Below, one piece after another: positions 22,037-31,213 of a stretch of DNA of 64,000 nt; the stretch's first letter is position 1, and each line of letters begins with the position of its first letter. A program made the position numbers and the translations under genes. Below the pieces are notes generated by a model. It did no database searches. It had not been told where the DNA came from and saw only the letters and a program-made list of their open reading frames with translations. This stretch comes from Flavisericum labens (GTDB lineage: Bacteria; Bacteroidota; Bacteroidia; Flavobacteriales; Flavobacteriaceae), in NCBI RefSeq assembly GCF_045446075.1, contig NZ_JBJJBQ010000005.1, forward strand, positions 1 to 64,000, read 5' to 3'.

Positions 22037-23935
22037 TTAATAGGCTCGTTCTTTGTTGCCTTCATAAAAATTGATGAATGCGCGATTAACAACTCGGTTG
22101 CCTCCAACGGTAGGATAATTACCTGTAAAGTACCAATCTCCCAAATGCTCAGGACAGGCTTTATGTAGATTTTCAACCGGTTGAAAAATAATTTTTACCT
22201 CGGCATTTATCGATTCGTCACTTAGTAATTCTGAGATTTTATCAGAAATTTGTTCATCTGTAAAAGGGGCGTAAATTTCCTTAACAAAGTTTTGTACGTG
22301 TTTGTCGTCTAAATCGGTTTGTTCTATACATTTTTCGTATACATCCTTCACTATACCGTACAGGTTTGCTTCTTTGAGCAACTCTAAAGTCGCTCTGAAC
22401 GCTATTAAATCTTCTAATCGTGCCATATCAATACCGTAGCAATCTGGATATCTAATTTGTGGCGCCGATGAAACCACAATGATTTTTTTAGGATTCAAAC
22501 GATCCAGCATTTTAAGGATACTCTTCTTCAATGTAGTGCCACGAACAATACTATCGTCAATAATAACTAGATTGTCGTTTGGCTTAATTACACCATAGGT
22601 AATATCGTAAACGTGGGCTACCAAATCATCACGACTGCTATCTTCAGTAATAAATGTCCTTAGTTTTACGTCTTTAATTGCAATTTTTTCCACCCTTGTA
22701 CGCTCAGATAGAATTTCTGTAACTTTTTCAGCAGATAGTGAACGTTGTCCGTTTAAAATTTTAGCTGTTTTGGTTTTATTGATAAAGGCTTCAGCGGTTT
22801 CAATCATGCCAAAAAATGAAGTTTCAGCCGTATTTGGGATATAGGAAAATACCGTGTTTTTGGTGTCATTATCAATGGCTTCAAGTACTTTGGGCATTAA
22901 TAATTTACCTAACATTTTTCGTTCTTGGTAAATTTCGGCATCACTTCCTCTGGAAAAGTAAATGCGCTCAAAAGAACAAGATTTTCTTTCTAGAGGTTTT
23001 AAAATTTGTTTTAACCTAACGTCGCCCGATTTTTTGGTAATAATCGCTTGCCCAGGTTCCAGTTCAATAATATCTTCAAACTTTACATTGAAAACGGTTT
23101 GAATCACGGGGCGTTCTGAGGCCACAACTACTATTTCGTCATCTTTGTAATAATATGCTGGACGAATCCCTGCAGGGTCTCTTAAAACAAACGAATCGCC
23201 GTGCCCAATAAGTCCGGCCATGGCGTAACCACCATCCCAATTTTTTGCGGCACGCCTTAATATTTTACCCACTTTAAGACGTTCGGCAATAAGTGGCGAG
23301 GCTTGTTGTTTATTATAGCCTTCTTTTTTAAGGTCTTTATATATTTTACTAACGGCATCATCTAAAAAATGACCGATTTTTTCCATAATAGTAATGGTAT
23401 CGGTATATTCCTTTGGATGCTGCCCCAATTCAATAAGATTAGAAAAAAGTTCTTTAACATTGGTCATGTTAAAGTTGCCTGCCATAATCAGGTTTCTGTG
23501 CATCCAATTGTTTTGTCTTAAAAAAGGATGAACACTTTCTACACTGTTTTTTCCAAATGTGCCGTAGCGTACATGACCAAGCAAAACTTCACCAATGTAC
23601 GGGATGTTTCTTTTTTGGGCATCAACATCATCTTTATATTCTGGGTTATCCTCAAAAGCTTTATTTACTCTGTCGTTTATCTGGCCAAAAATATCTTGAA
23701 TGGGTTGTTGTGCTACAGATCGAACCCTGCTTATGTAACGTTCTCCGGGTTTTGTGTTTAGTTTTATGCTGGCAAACCCAGCGCCATCTTGACCACGGTT
23801 GTGCTGTTTTTCCATCATAAGGTACATTTTGTTTACCCCATAAAATGCACTGCCGTATTTTTCTTTGTAATATTCCAAAGGTTTTAAAAGCCTAATTACG
23901 GCAATTCCACATTCGTGTTTTATAGCATCACTCAT
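22037..23935 (-). CDS. purF: Amidophosphoribosyltransferase-type protein (PurF family), 632 aa
   Basis: An N-terminal Ntn glutaminase domain has C9 in HECGIAV, so the mature enzyme would need removal of an 8-residue propeptide. QHNRGQDGAGFAS and HVRYGTFGKNSVESVHPF follow. The C-terminal phosphoribosyltransferase domain has the PRPP loop VIIDDSIVRGTTLKKS. The protein is about 130 residues longer than E. coli PurF, as is common for one of the Bacteroidota versions, with a long C-terminal extension. It catalyses the first step of purine synthesis (PRPP plus glutamine to phosphoribosylamine). Clustering with purN on the same strand fits. A second, shorter PurF may exist elsewhere, so which is the main enzyme is open. 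Confidence 0.88.
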   Translation of the reverse strand: MSDAIKHECGIAVIRLLKPLEYYKEKYGSAFYGVNKMYLMMEKQHNRGQDGAGFASIKLNTKPGERYISRVRSVAQQPIQDIFGQINDRVNKAFEDNPEYKDDVDAQKRNIPYIGEVLLGHVRYGTFGKNSVESVHPFLRQNNWMHRNLIMAGNFNMTNVKELFSNLIELGQHPKEYTDTITIMEKIGHFLDDAVSKIYKDLKKEGYNKQQASPLIAERLKVGKILRRAAKNWDGGYAMAGLIGHGDSFVLRDPAGIRPAYYYKDDEIVVVASERPVIQTVFNVKFEDIIELEPGQAIITKKSGDVRLKQILKPLERKSCSFERIYFSRGSDAEIYQERKMLGKLLMPKVLEAIDNDTKNTVFSYIPNTAETSFFGMIETAEAFINKTKTAKILNGQRSLSAEKVTEILSERTRVEKIAIKDVKLRTFITEDSSRDDLVAHVYDITYGVIKPNDNLVIIDDSIVRGTTLKKSILKMLDRLNPKKIIVVSSAPQIRYPDCYGIDMARLEDLIAFRATLELLKEANLYGIVKDVYEKCIEQTDLDDKHVQNFVKEIYAPFTDEQISDKISELLSDESINAEVKIIFQPVENLHKACPEHLGDWYFTGNYPTVGGNRVVNRAFINFYEGNKERAY

Positions 23936-24081
23936 ATTATAGATGTTTTCGCTTTAGTCATTAACTTATTCCACATTGTTGATTTTGCAGAATTGGATTT
24001 GTTTTTATTCGTTGCTCCTTAACAAAGTTAAACAGAAATGTTGTTCAATTAAAAACGCACCCTGTTTTTGGGCGCGCTGGT

Positions 24082-25008
24082 TTATGTTAATTCTATGTCA
24101 AATTGCGTTAACTGCTTAAACTGCAACAGTCGCTTATGTACTTCGCTGTGCGATAAATTTTGCATGCGCTCTGTGCCAAATTTTTCAACACAAAACGACG
24201 CTAATGTTGACCCGTAAATAACGGCATTTTTCATGTTTTCAAAAGATATGTCTTCCGTTTTAGCCAAGTAGCCAGAAAAACCACCAGCAAAGGTGTCGCC
24301 TGCTCCGGTGGGGTCAAAAACTTCTTCCAGAGGAAGCGCAGGTGCGTAAAAAACATGCTCATCATGAAACAGCAAAGCCCCATGCTCTCCTTTTTTGATA
24401 ACCACATATTGTGGTCCCATTTCTTGGATTTTTCTGGCCGCAACCACCAACGAATATTCTCCAGTTAATTGTCTGGCTTCTTCGTCGTTTATCGTAATAA
24501 CGTCTGCACGTTTTATCACCTTTATTAAATCTTCCAAGGCGCAGTCCATCCAAAAATTCATGGTGTCTAAAATCACCATTTTTGGTTTTTTATCCATTTG
24601 GTTTAAAACACCTGCTTGGACGAGCGGATGCAAGTTTCCTAACATCACTACTTCAGCATCTTTATAATCTTCGGGAACAACGGGGTTGAAATCTGCAAGG
24701 GTATTTAATTCGGTAATTAGGGTGTCACGCGAATTCATGTCGTTATGGTAGCGCCCACTCCAAAAGAAAGTTTTGCCTTCTTTTACAATTTCAATACCCG
24801 AAATATCGATGTTTTTGTTTGATAATAAATCTAAATATTCCTGAGGAAAATCACCACCAACAACCGAAACCGCTGCCGTGTCAACATCAAAATGAGAAGC
24901 GGCCAAGCCAATAAATGTAGCTGCTCCGCCCAGTATTTTATCAGTTTTGCCGAAAGGTGTTTCAATAGCATCAAAGGCTACGGTACCTACTATTACTAAT
25001 TTACCCAT
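24082..25008 (-). CDS. PfkB-family sugar/nucleoside kinase
   Basis: 308 aa from the ATG at 25008, where MGKLVIVGTVAFDAIETPFG matches family starts; the upstream ATG at 25035 would add nine unconvincing residues. GGAATFIGLAASHF near the N terminus binds substrate, and the anion hole and catalytic base are in DPTGAGDTFAGGFSGYLA. Ribokinase/adenosine-kinase-like enzymes phosphorylate sugars or nucleosides; the substrate cannot be told. The neighbours purF, rnhA and purN suggest a purine-related substrate such as inosine or adenosine. The gap to purF is 146 bp. Confidence 0.87.
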   Translation of the reverse strand: MGKLVIVGTVAFDAIETPFGKTDKILGGAATFIGLAASHFDVDTAAVSVVGGDFPQEYLDLLSNKNIDISGIEIVKEGKTFFWSGRYHNDMNSRDTLITELNTLADFNPVVPEDYKDAEVVMLGNLHPLVQAGVLNQMDKKPKMVILDTMNFWMDCALEDLIKVIKRADVITINDEEARQLTGEYSLVVAARKIQEMGPQYVVIKKGEHGALLFHDEHVFYAPALPLEEVFDPTGAGDTFAGGFSGYLAKTEDISFENMKNAVIYGSTLASFCVEKFGTERMQNLSHSEVHKRLLQFKQLTQFDIELT

Positions 25009-25162
25009 GAAAGGTTTCGTGCTTTTTCTTTGCAAATATAATTCTTTTAAATACTATTTAGTCATTAATAAGTGGTATTAACTTTTAATTGATGTTTTTT
25101 TAGATGAAGTGTGACTTAATAAAAAATGATGTGTCTTAAGTATAACTGCTGTTATCAACTAT

Positions 25163-25202
25163 AAAAATTGGGGGATGAATTTATTCGTTCTCCGATTTTT
25201 TG
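25163..25202. terminator. Possible terminator between rnhA and the PfkB kinase gene
   Basis: GGGGGATGAA-ttta-TTCGTTCTCC forms an imperfect stem with A/T runs on both sides. It lies 14 nt after the rnhA stop on the minus strand. The imperfect pairing keeps confidence low. Confidence 0.4.
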
Positions 25203-25215
25203 GCTTTTAACAGGA

Positions 25216-25857
25216 TTATTTCCTTCCAAAATCGGCAGGGATTTCACCCCAGGCTTTGGTTTCCCATTTAACTATCACGGTATTATAGCTATTCTTTTTT
25301 AGCCATTCTACAGCGCGGTCTACCAATTCAAATAAGGCTTTGTTTTTGTCGTTGCGTTCTAGCTTAGTATTGCAGGTTTTCTTTTTAACCCAACTTATGG
25401 CTGTACGCGAATCGGTATAAATAATACGATTGCTGTTGTTTTTTTTCAACAATGCCAAACCGTGAACGATGGCCAGAAACTCACCAATATTATTAGTGCC
25501 TTCCTCAAAAGGCCCCTGAATAAACAATTGTTTTTTGGTTTTTGTATCTACACCACGATATTCCATTTTACCGGGGTTGCCAGAAGAGGCCGCATCAACC
25601 GAAATAGAATTGTAATTGGGTTGGCCTATTTTTTTTAGCTGTTCGGCAGAAAGCTCACTTTTAAAAGTTTTGCTTTTGCCAATATAGTCTTTGTAGTTGC
25701 TGTTTAAAGCTTTTTTTGCTGCGTCAAAAGTTGAAAAAGATTTGTATTGAGCGCCTTGAAAATTGGTTATTTGTGCTTTGCAATCGTCCCATTTTTCAAA
25801 AACGCCTGTTTTGTGGCCTTTCCAAACGGTATAATATTTTTTTTTCTTTTTACTCAT
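25216..25857 (-). CDS. rnhA: Ribonuclease H1 with N-terminal hybrid-binding (viroplasmin) domain
   Basis: 213 aa. Residues 1-55 are the hybrid-binding domain (KKKYYTVWKGHKTGVFEKWDDC, with YKSFSTFDAAKKAL). The RNase H fold follows with the acidic residues in SVDAAS, GEFLAI, YTDSRTA and the final ADFGRK. It degrades RNA in RNA-DNA hybrids (R-loops, primers). It overlaps purN by 8 nt and so is translated from the same message. Confidence 0.93.
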   Translation of the reverse strand: MSKKKKKYYTVWKGHKTGVFEKWDDCKAQITNFQGAQYKSFSTFDAAKKALNSNYKDYIGKSKTFKSELSAEQLKKIGQPNYNSISVDAASSGNPGKMEYRGVDTKTKKQLFIQGPFEEGTNNIGEFLAIVHGLALLKKNNSNRIIYTDSRTAISWVKKKTCNTKLERNDKNKALFELVDRAVEWLKKNSYNTVIVKWETKAWGEIPADFGRK

Positions 25858-26416
25858 TTAACAACTTCTCTACAACTTTCGGGAAATGCACCATTTCCAA
25901 ATCATGGATTTTTTCTGCTACATCATCAGCGGTATCCGTTGGTAGCACCTCACATTTTGCCTGAAAAATAATGGCGCCTTCATCATAATGCTCGTTAACA
26001 TAATGAATGGTTATGCCTGTTTCGGTTTCTTTATTTTCAACCACGGCTTTATGCACGTGCATACCATACATGCCTTTGCCGCCAAATTTTGGCAATAATG
26101 CAGGATGGACATTAATCACCTTATTAGGGAATTCATCTAAAATAAATTCAGGAAACTTCCATAAAAAGCCCGCCAGAACTATTAAATCTGGTTTAGAAGC
26201 TCTTAATATATTAAATACATCGTCAGTTTCAGATAGTGCTATTCTGTTGAAGGCCAATGCGCTAACTTTTAGTTTTTTTGCCCGATCTAAAACTTTGGCA
26301 TGAGGATTGTTAGTAAGTACCTGAATAACAGACGCATTATCGCTGTTGTGAAAAAACTTAATTAAATTTTCAGCATTAGTACCACTTCCGGACGCAAAAA
26401 TTACAATACGTTTCAT
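25850..26416 (-). CDS. purN: Phosphoribosylglycinamide formyltransferase
   Basis: 188 aa, normal for PurN. The N-terminal FASGSGTNAENLI binds the phosphoribosyl group; INVHPALLPKFGGKGMYG holds the Asn/His catalytic site and GITIHYVNEHYDEGAIIFQ holds the conserved aspartate. It transfers formyl from 10-formyl-THF to GAR in purine synthesis. First gene of the purN-rnhA unit, divergent from acpP. Confidence 0.95.
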   Translation of the reverse strand: MKRIVIFASGSGTNAENLIKFFHNSDNASVIQVLTNNPHAKVLDRAKKLKVSALAFNRIALSETDDVFNILRASKPDLIVLAGFLWKFPEFILDEFPNKVINVHPALLPKFGGKGMYGMHVHKAVVENKETETGITIHYVNEHYDEGAIIFQAKCEVLPTDTADDVAEKIHDLEMVHFPKVVEKLLNE

Positions 26417-26520
26417 TTTACAGACTATAATATTATGATTATTCGAACAAAAAAAAGAATAATTATTAACAATTAAGAGGGATTATATAAATACTTAAAA
26501 GTAATTTTAGTAAATTACGG

Positions 26521-26570
26521 ACACATTTTTAAAGTAAAAGTGTGTTTTAAAATAAAGTTTTTTATTTTTG
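26521..26570 (+). promoter_or_regulatory. acpP promoter region with inverted repeat
   Basis: TATTTTTG (26563-26570) fits the -7 consensus, 31 nt before the acpP ATG. Just upstream, ACACATTTTT and AAAAGTGTGT (26521-26545) form an inverted repeat with one mismatch around AAAGT. It could be an operator for fatty-acid regulation; no cognate regulator is identified. Confidence 0.4.
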
Positions 26571-26601
26571 CCAACTAATTAAAACTTAAAATTAAAAGAT
26601 T

Positions 26602-26835
26602 ATGTCAGACATTGCATCAAGAGTAAAAGCGATTATCGTAGACAAATTAGGAGTTGATGAGAACGAAGTTGTTACTGAAGCCAGCTTCACAAACGATTTA
26701 GGAGCAGACTCTTTAGACACTGTAGAATTAATAATGGAATTCGAAAAAGAGTTCGATATCCAAATTCCAGACGACCAAGCAGAAAACATTGCAACTGTTG
26801 GTCAAGCTATATCTTATATAGAAGAAGCAAAATAA
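26602..26835 (+). CDS. acpP: Acyl carrier protein
   Basis: 77 aa, acidic. Ser37 in GADSLDTVELIMEFE is the 4'-phosphopantetheine attachment site, followed by the typical helix II. It carries growing acyl chains in type II fatty-acid synthesis and is followed 12 nt later by fabF, the conserved operon order. Confidence 0.97.
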   Translation: MSDIASRVKAIIVDKLGVDENEVVTEASFTNDLGADSLDTVELIMEFEKEFDIQIPDDQAENIATVGQAISYIEEAK

Positions 26836-26847
26836 GCAAAATACTTT

Positions 26848-28098
26848 ATGGAATTAAAGCGAGTTGTAGTCACAGGATTAGGGGCTTTAACACCTATTGG
26901 CAATACCAAAGAAGAATATTGGGAAGGCTTGGTTAGTGGTAAAAGCGGTGCTGCGCCTATAACATATTATGACACCGAAAAGTTTAAAACCAAGTTCGCT
27001 TGCGAGCTTAAAAACTTTAACGTTACTGATTTTATTGATAGAAAAGAGGCTCGTAAAATGGACAAGTTTGCACAATACGCCATGGTGGCGGCAGACGAAG
27101 CCATTGCGGATTCTAAACTAAATTTAGATGAGGTAAACAAGTTACGTGTTGGTGTTATATGGGGAGCAGGTATTGGAGGTTTGGAAACGTTTCAAAATGA
27201 GGTGATGAATTTTGCCGCAGGTGACGGAACTCCAAGATTCAACCCTTTCTTTATTCCAAAAATGATTGCTGATATAGCACCAGGAAACATCTCTATAAAA
27301 CATGGTTTTATGGGACCAAATTACACAACGGTTTCAGCATGTGCATCTTCAGCCAATGCTATGTTCGATGCTTTAAACTCTATACGTTTAGGGCATACAG
27401 ATGTGGTAGTAACAGGAGGAAGTGAAGCAGCGGTTACCATTGCGGGTATGGGTGGTTTTAATGCTATGCATGCTTTATCTACAAGAAACGAAAGTCCAGA
27501 AACAGCCTCACGTCCGTTTGATGCAACCAGAGATGGTTTTGTGTTGGGAGAAGGTGCTGGGGCACTTGTTCTTGAAGAATATGAACATGCAAAAGCCAGA
27601 GGCGCAAAAATATATGCAGAGTTTATTGGAGGCGGATTGTCTTCAGATGCGCATCATATGACGGCTCCTCACCCAGATGGAATTGGTGTTATTGCAGTGA
27701 TGAAAAATTGTTTAGAGAATGCAGGCCTAAAACCAGAAGATGTAGACCATATCAATACACATGGTACATCAACACCGTTAGGTGATGTGGCCGAGCTTAA
27801 AGCAATTTCAGAAGTATTTGGCAGTCACGCAAAAAATATAAATATCAATTCAACAAAATCAATGACAGGGCACTTACTTGGTGCTGCTGGAGCTATTGAA
27901 GCTATTTCAACCATTATGGCTATGGAAAACGGTATTGTGCCGCCAACCATTAACCACAAAACGGTAGACGAAAACATTGATCCAGAATTAAATTTAACCT
28001 TAAACAAGGCTCAAAAGCGCGACGTAAAAGTAGTAATGAGTAATACATTTGGATTTGGCGGTCACAACGCTTGTGTAGTATTCAAAAAAATAGATTAA
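26848..28098 (+). CDS. fabF: Beta-ketoacyl-ACP synthase II
   Basis: 416 aa. Active-site cysteine C165 lies in VSACASSANAM, with the two histidines in NTHGTSTPLGD and TGHLLGAAGAIEA, the Cys-His-His triad of elongating condensing enzymes. It condenses acyl-ACP with malonyl-ACP. Directly downstream of acpP. The C-terminal SNTFGFGGHNACVVF closes the thiolase fold. Confidence 0.97.
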   Translation: MELKRVVVTGLGALTPIGNTKEEYWEGLVSGKSGAAPITYYDTEKFKTKFACELKNFNVTDFIDRKEARKMDKFAQYAMVAADEAIADSKLNLDEVNKLRVGVIWGAGIGGLETFQNEVMNFAAGDGTPRFNPFFIPKMIADIAPGNISIKHGFMGPNYTTVSACASSANAMFDALNSIRLGHTDVVVTGGSEAAVTIAGMGGFNAMHALSTRNESPETASRPFDATRDGFVLGEGAGALVLEEYEHAKARGAKIYAEFIGGGLSSDAHHMTAPHPDGIGVIAVMKNCLENAGLKPEDVDHINTHGTSTPLGDVAELKAISEVFGSHAKNININSTKSMTGHLLGAAGAIEAISTIMAMENGIVPPTINHKTVDENIDPELNLTLNKAQKRDVKVVMSNTFGFGGHNACVVFKKID

Positions 28099-28196
28099 AT
28101 CCCGAATGAGATAAACCATAACGATAAATTAAATTTTACATTAAAATGAACCATGGTTTATTACATCTGACATTAAAATAAAATATTAATACTCAG

Positions 28197-28937
28197 ATGA
28201 AAAGCATTCGCAACATATTAAATTCCCGTTTTAAACGCAGCGGGAATTTTTTTATGGAACTAAATAAGATTTTAGGATTTAAGCCCAAGAATATAAGGTA
28301 CTACAAAAAGGCCTTTACCCATCGTTCTATGAATATCAAGGACGAAGAAGGGAATCCGTTTAATTATGAAAGGCTAGAGTTTTTGGGAGATGCCATGCTT
28401 AGTTCTGTCATTGCATCCCATCTTTATGTAGAGGTGCCCAGTGGCGACGAAGGTTACTTAACCAAAATGCGTTCTAAGGTTGTTAGCCGCGAGCATTTAA
28501 ATGAACTCGGTAAAGATTTAAATCTTATCGATTTAGTACAAAGCAAAATTCCTGCGGGGCAGTTTGGTGATAATATTCATGGTAATTTGTTTGAAGCTTT
28601 GGTGGGTGCCATCTTTCTAGACCGAGGTTATAAATACTGTGAAAAGTTTATCTATAAACGCGTAATTATTCCTTATGTAGATATCCAAAAGCTGGAAGGT
28701 AGAGTAATAAGCTACAAAAGTTTGCTTATAGAATGGTGCCAGAAAGAAAAGAAAACCTTTGGTTACAACGTCTATGAAGATACTGGTAATGACGATGTAA
28801 GGCATTTTTCTGTTAAGTTATCCATAGACGATAAAGTGGTAGCCAAAGCAAGGGCTACTTCAAAGAAAAAAGCTGAAGAAAAAGCATCAAAACGCGCCTT
28901 CTTCGCTTTTCAAAGTAAAATGTCTAAAATGATTTAG
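28197..28937 (+). CDS. rnc: Ribonuclease III
   Basis: 246 aa. The signature NYERLEFLGDAML (N56-L68) holds the catalytic acids, with a second acidic site in GNLFEALVGAIFLDRG. A C-terminal double-stranded RNA-binding domain follows (SYKSLLIEWCQ...KKKAEEKASKRAF). It processes rRNA and structured mRNA. The 19-residue N-terminal extension (MKSIRNILNS) resembles that of other flavobacterial RNase III proteins, so I keep this start rather than the Met at residue 20. Confidence 0.95.
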   Translation: MKSIRNILNSRFKRSGNFFMELNKILGFKPKNIRYYKKAFTHRSMNIKDEEGNPFNYERLEFLGDAMLSSVIASHLYVEVPSGDEGYLTKMRSKVVSREHLNELGKDLNLIDLVQSKIPAGQFGDNIHGNLFEALVGAIFLDRGYKYCEKFIYKRVIIPYVDIQKLEGRVISYKSLLIEWCQKEKKTFGYNVYEDTGNDDVRHFSVKLSIDDKVVAKARATSKKKAEEKASKRAFFAFQSKMSKMI

Positions 28938-29057
28938 GCATATCTTCCTAAAAGTCATTCACTACAACGTTTTAGTTATTTTTGTTGGTAAGATTAGTGT
29001 TAACTTAATACAATACAATTTTATAAATATTATATTTACGAAATTTTAAAACGAGTT

Positions 29058-29543
29058 ATGGCTGTTCACAAACTTGTTCTTGATGATGCTTTTGATGATG
29101 CAGTCTTTGTGCTTTTGGCCATACATTGTCGATTAGAAGATTATCGCTTGGCTTATCTTTTAAACAAAAATTTAGGAGTTTCCCTGGCGAGAAAAGATAA
29201 TGATATCGATAGTATAAAGAAGCAAGCATCGTATTCAATTTATGAATGGGAAGACGAAAGACAGCTTATAACTTGGAGTTTGGTTTCAAATATTTGTAAA
29301 ACAGAAGAAATTAAGCAAACAAATCAAAAGTCGTTATTCGACACTGAAGAAAAAATAATAAAGACATTTCATTTATTGCCAGAACACAAAACTGTAAACT
29401 ATTTTTTGAAAATTGATGGTGACTTCGGTCAACACAAAGAAAAATATATTTTAGAAACTATTTTAAAAATACCCCAAATAGCAACAGCATACAGTATTGA
29501 TTCTAGCCAATTGAAATCTAAAGACAATTTAATTTTTAACTAA
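29058..29543 (+). CDS. IPExxxVDY family protein
   Basis: 161 aa, located between rnc and pyk as in many Bacteroidota, which is the main reason for the call. Begins MAVHKLVLDD and has YRLAYLLNKNLG near residue 30. The signature that names the family is degenerate here (IPQIATAYS near the C terminus). Soluble, no catalytic motif, function unknown. Its stop codon shares one base with the pyk start region (29,543), so the two are translationally linked. Confidence 0.85.
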   Translation: MAVHKLVLDDAFDDAVFVLLAIHCRLEDYRLAYLLNKNLGVSLARKDNDIDSIKKQASYSIYEWEDERQLITWSLVSNICKTEEIKQTNQKSLFDTEEKIIKTFHLLPEHKTVNYFLKIDGDFGQHKEKYILETILKIPQIATAYSIDSSQLKSKDNLIFN

Positions 29544-30988
29544 TGTCAGCAGCACAGAAAAAAACCAAAATAGTAGCAACCCTAGGTCCGGCTACAAGCA
29601 CAAAAGAAGTTCTAAAAGGCATGCTTGAAGAAGGCGTAAATGTATTTAGAATAAACTTCTCTCATGCCGATTATAAAGATGTGGAAGAACGTATCAAAAT
29701 GATACGCGAACTTAATAAAGAGTACGGATTCACAGCAGCTATATTGGCTGATTTACAAGGCCCGAAACTTCGTGTGGGCGTTATGAAGGAAGAAGTAGTT
29801 GTTAACCCTGGCGATGAAATAATATTTGCTACCGGCGAACGCTTCGAAGGCACCAAAGAGCGTGTTTACATGACTTACGATAGGTTTCCACAAGATGCAA
29901 AACCGGGTGAGCGTATTCTTTTAGATGACGGAAAACTTATTTTTGAAGTGGCTTCAACCGATAAAAAATCTGAAGTAAAAGCCAAAGTGATTCAGGGTGG
30001 GCCATTAAAATCTAAAAAAGGAGTTAATCTTCCAAATACCAACATCTCTCAACCCGCATTAACTGAAAAAGATATTGAAGATGCCATTTTTGCCATCAAA
30101 CAAGATGTTGATTGGATTGCGCTTTCCTTTGTTCGCCATGCTGAAGATTTAATGCAACTACGCGATTTAATTAATAAACATACCAAACACAAAATTCCAA
30201 TTGTAGCCAAAATTGAAAAACCCGAGGCCGTTGAAAATATTGATAAAATCGTGGCGCATTGCGATGGTATTATGGTAGCTCGTGGTGATTTGGGTGTTGA
30301 GGTTCCTGCTCAGGAAGTGCCGCTCATTCAAAAACAACTGGTGTTACGCGCAAAAAAGGCCAGAATTCCGGTAATTATTGCTACACAAATGATGGAAACC
30401 ATGATTTCCAGCCTAACGCCTACACGTGCCGAGGTAAACGACGTGGCCAACTCGGTAATGGATGGCGCCGATGCCGTAATGCTATCTGGTGAAACATCGG
30501 TAGGTGAATATCCGGTTCAGGTTATCAAACAAATGGCCGATATTTTAAAAAGTGTTGAAAACTCCGAATTAATCAAGGTGCCACAATTACCACCTCACAT
30601 TCGTACCAACCGTTATATTACAAAATCAATTTGTTATCACGCGGCCAATATGGCTAACGAAATTAGCGCCAAAGCTATTTCTACACTTACAAATAGTGGT
30701 TATACGGCGTTTCAAATTTCGGCTTGGAGACCGTCGTGCCATATACTAGTATTTACATCCAACCAGCGTATTTTAACCAGATTGAGTTTGCTTTGGGGCG
30801 TTCGTGCATTTTATTACGATAAATTTGTGAGCACAGACGAAACCATTGAAGATGTAAACGCCATTGCTTGTAAAGAACGTTATTTAGACGTTGGAGATAT
30901 GGTTATCAGCTTAGCAGCTATGCCAATTCAAGCCAAGGGTATGGTAAATACACTTCGTGTTACAGAAATAGAAACTTGTAATTTTTAA
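29543..30988 (+). CDS. pyk: Pyruvate kinase
   Basis: 481 aa. N-terminal KKTKIVATLGPAT and RINFSHAD, the active-site signature IPIVAKIEKPEAVENID (catalytic Lys), MVARGDLGVEVP, and PVIIATQMMETM are all present. It converts PEP and ADP to pyruvate and ATP. A dispersed repeat with a strong hairpin follows immediately and may terminate the transcript. Confidence 0.97.
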   Translation: MSAAQKKTKIVATLGPATSTKEVLKGMLEEGVNVFRINFSHADYKDVEERIKMIRELNKEYGFTAAILADLQGPKLRVGVMKEEVVVNPGDEIIFATGERFEGTKERVYMTYDRFPQDAKPGERILLDDGKLIFEVASTDKKSEVKAKVIQGGPLKSKKGVNLPNTNISQPALTEKDIEDAIFAIKQDVDWIALSFVRHAEDLMQLRDLINKHTKHKIPIVAKIEKPEAVENIDKIVAHCDGIMVARGDLGVEVPAQEVPLIQKQLVLRAKKARIPVIIATQMMETMISSLTPTRAEVNDVANSVMDGADAVMLSGETSVGEYPVQVIKQMADILKSVENSELIKVPQLPPHIRTNRYITKSICYHAANMANEISAKAISTLTNSGYTAFQISAWRPSCHILVFTSNQRILTRLSLLWGVRAFYYDKFVSTDETIEDVNAIACKERYLDVGDMVISLAAMPIQAKGMVNTLRVTEIETCNF

Positions 30989-30995
30989 ATAATTA

Positions 30996-31107
30996 TTTTG
31001 GGCGTTACCCCAAAAGGGGTCGGGCTTTCCATTATATCTTTTAAACAAAACGTGCTGCAAACCGCAGCACGTTTTGTTTAAAAGGATGCCATTTCAATCC
31101 CTAACGC
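30996..31107. repeat. Dispersed repeat (GGGCGTTACCC type), copy 1, with long hairpin
   Basis: Begins TTTTGGGCGTTACCC, continues GGGTCGGGCTTTCC and TATATCTTTT, and ends AAAAGGATGCC...CAATCCCTAACGCA. The same borders occur at 53,504-53,660 around a different middle. Here the middle is a perfect 16-bp stem AAACAAAACGTGCTGC/GCAGCACGTTTTGTTT (31,045-31,081) around a five-base loop. Elements with these borders look familiar from other Flavobacteriaceae intergenic regions; their function is not known to me. Confidence 0.7.
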
Positions 31108-31183
31108 ATGGCAGAACAAACTTCAACTTTTCAAAAAATATTGAGAAATTTAGCGATAAACCAAAGAAAATAATCCGAAACCT

Positions 31184-31213
31184 TATATTTGCACCTCAAA
31201 ACAAAATGAGGTG
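31184..31213 (+). promoter_or_regulatory. mfd -7 box and start-codon hairpin
   Basis: TATATTTG (31184-31191) fits the -7 consensus. Immediately after it CACCTCA (31192-31198) pairs with TGAGGTG (31207-31213), whose last three bases are the GTG start codon of mfd. With transcription starting near 31,197 the message would be nearly leaderless, so the hairpin may not form fully in RNA. Confidence 0.45.

Noticed and set aside
24231..24553. Overlapping minus-strand frames inside the PfkB kinase gene
   Set aside because: Frame-shifted shadows of a well-conserved kinase gene with intact motifs on both sides, so no frameshift is needed.
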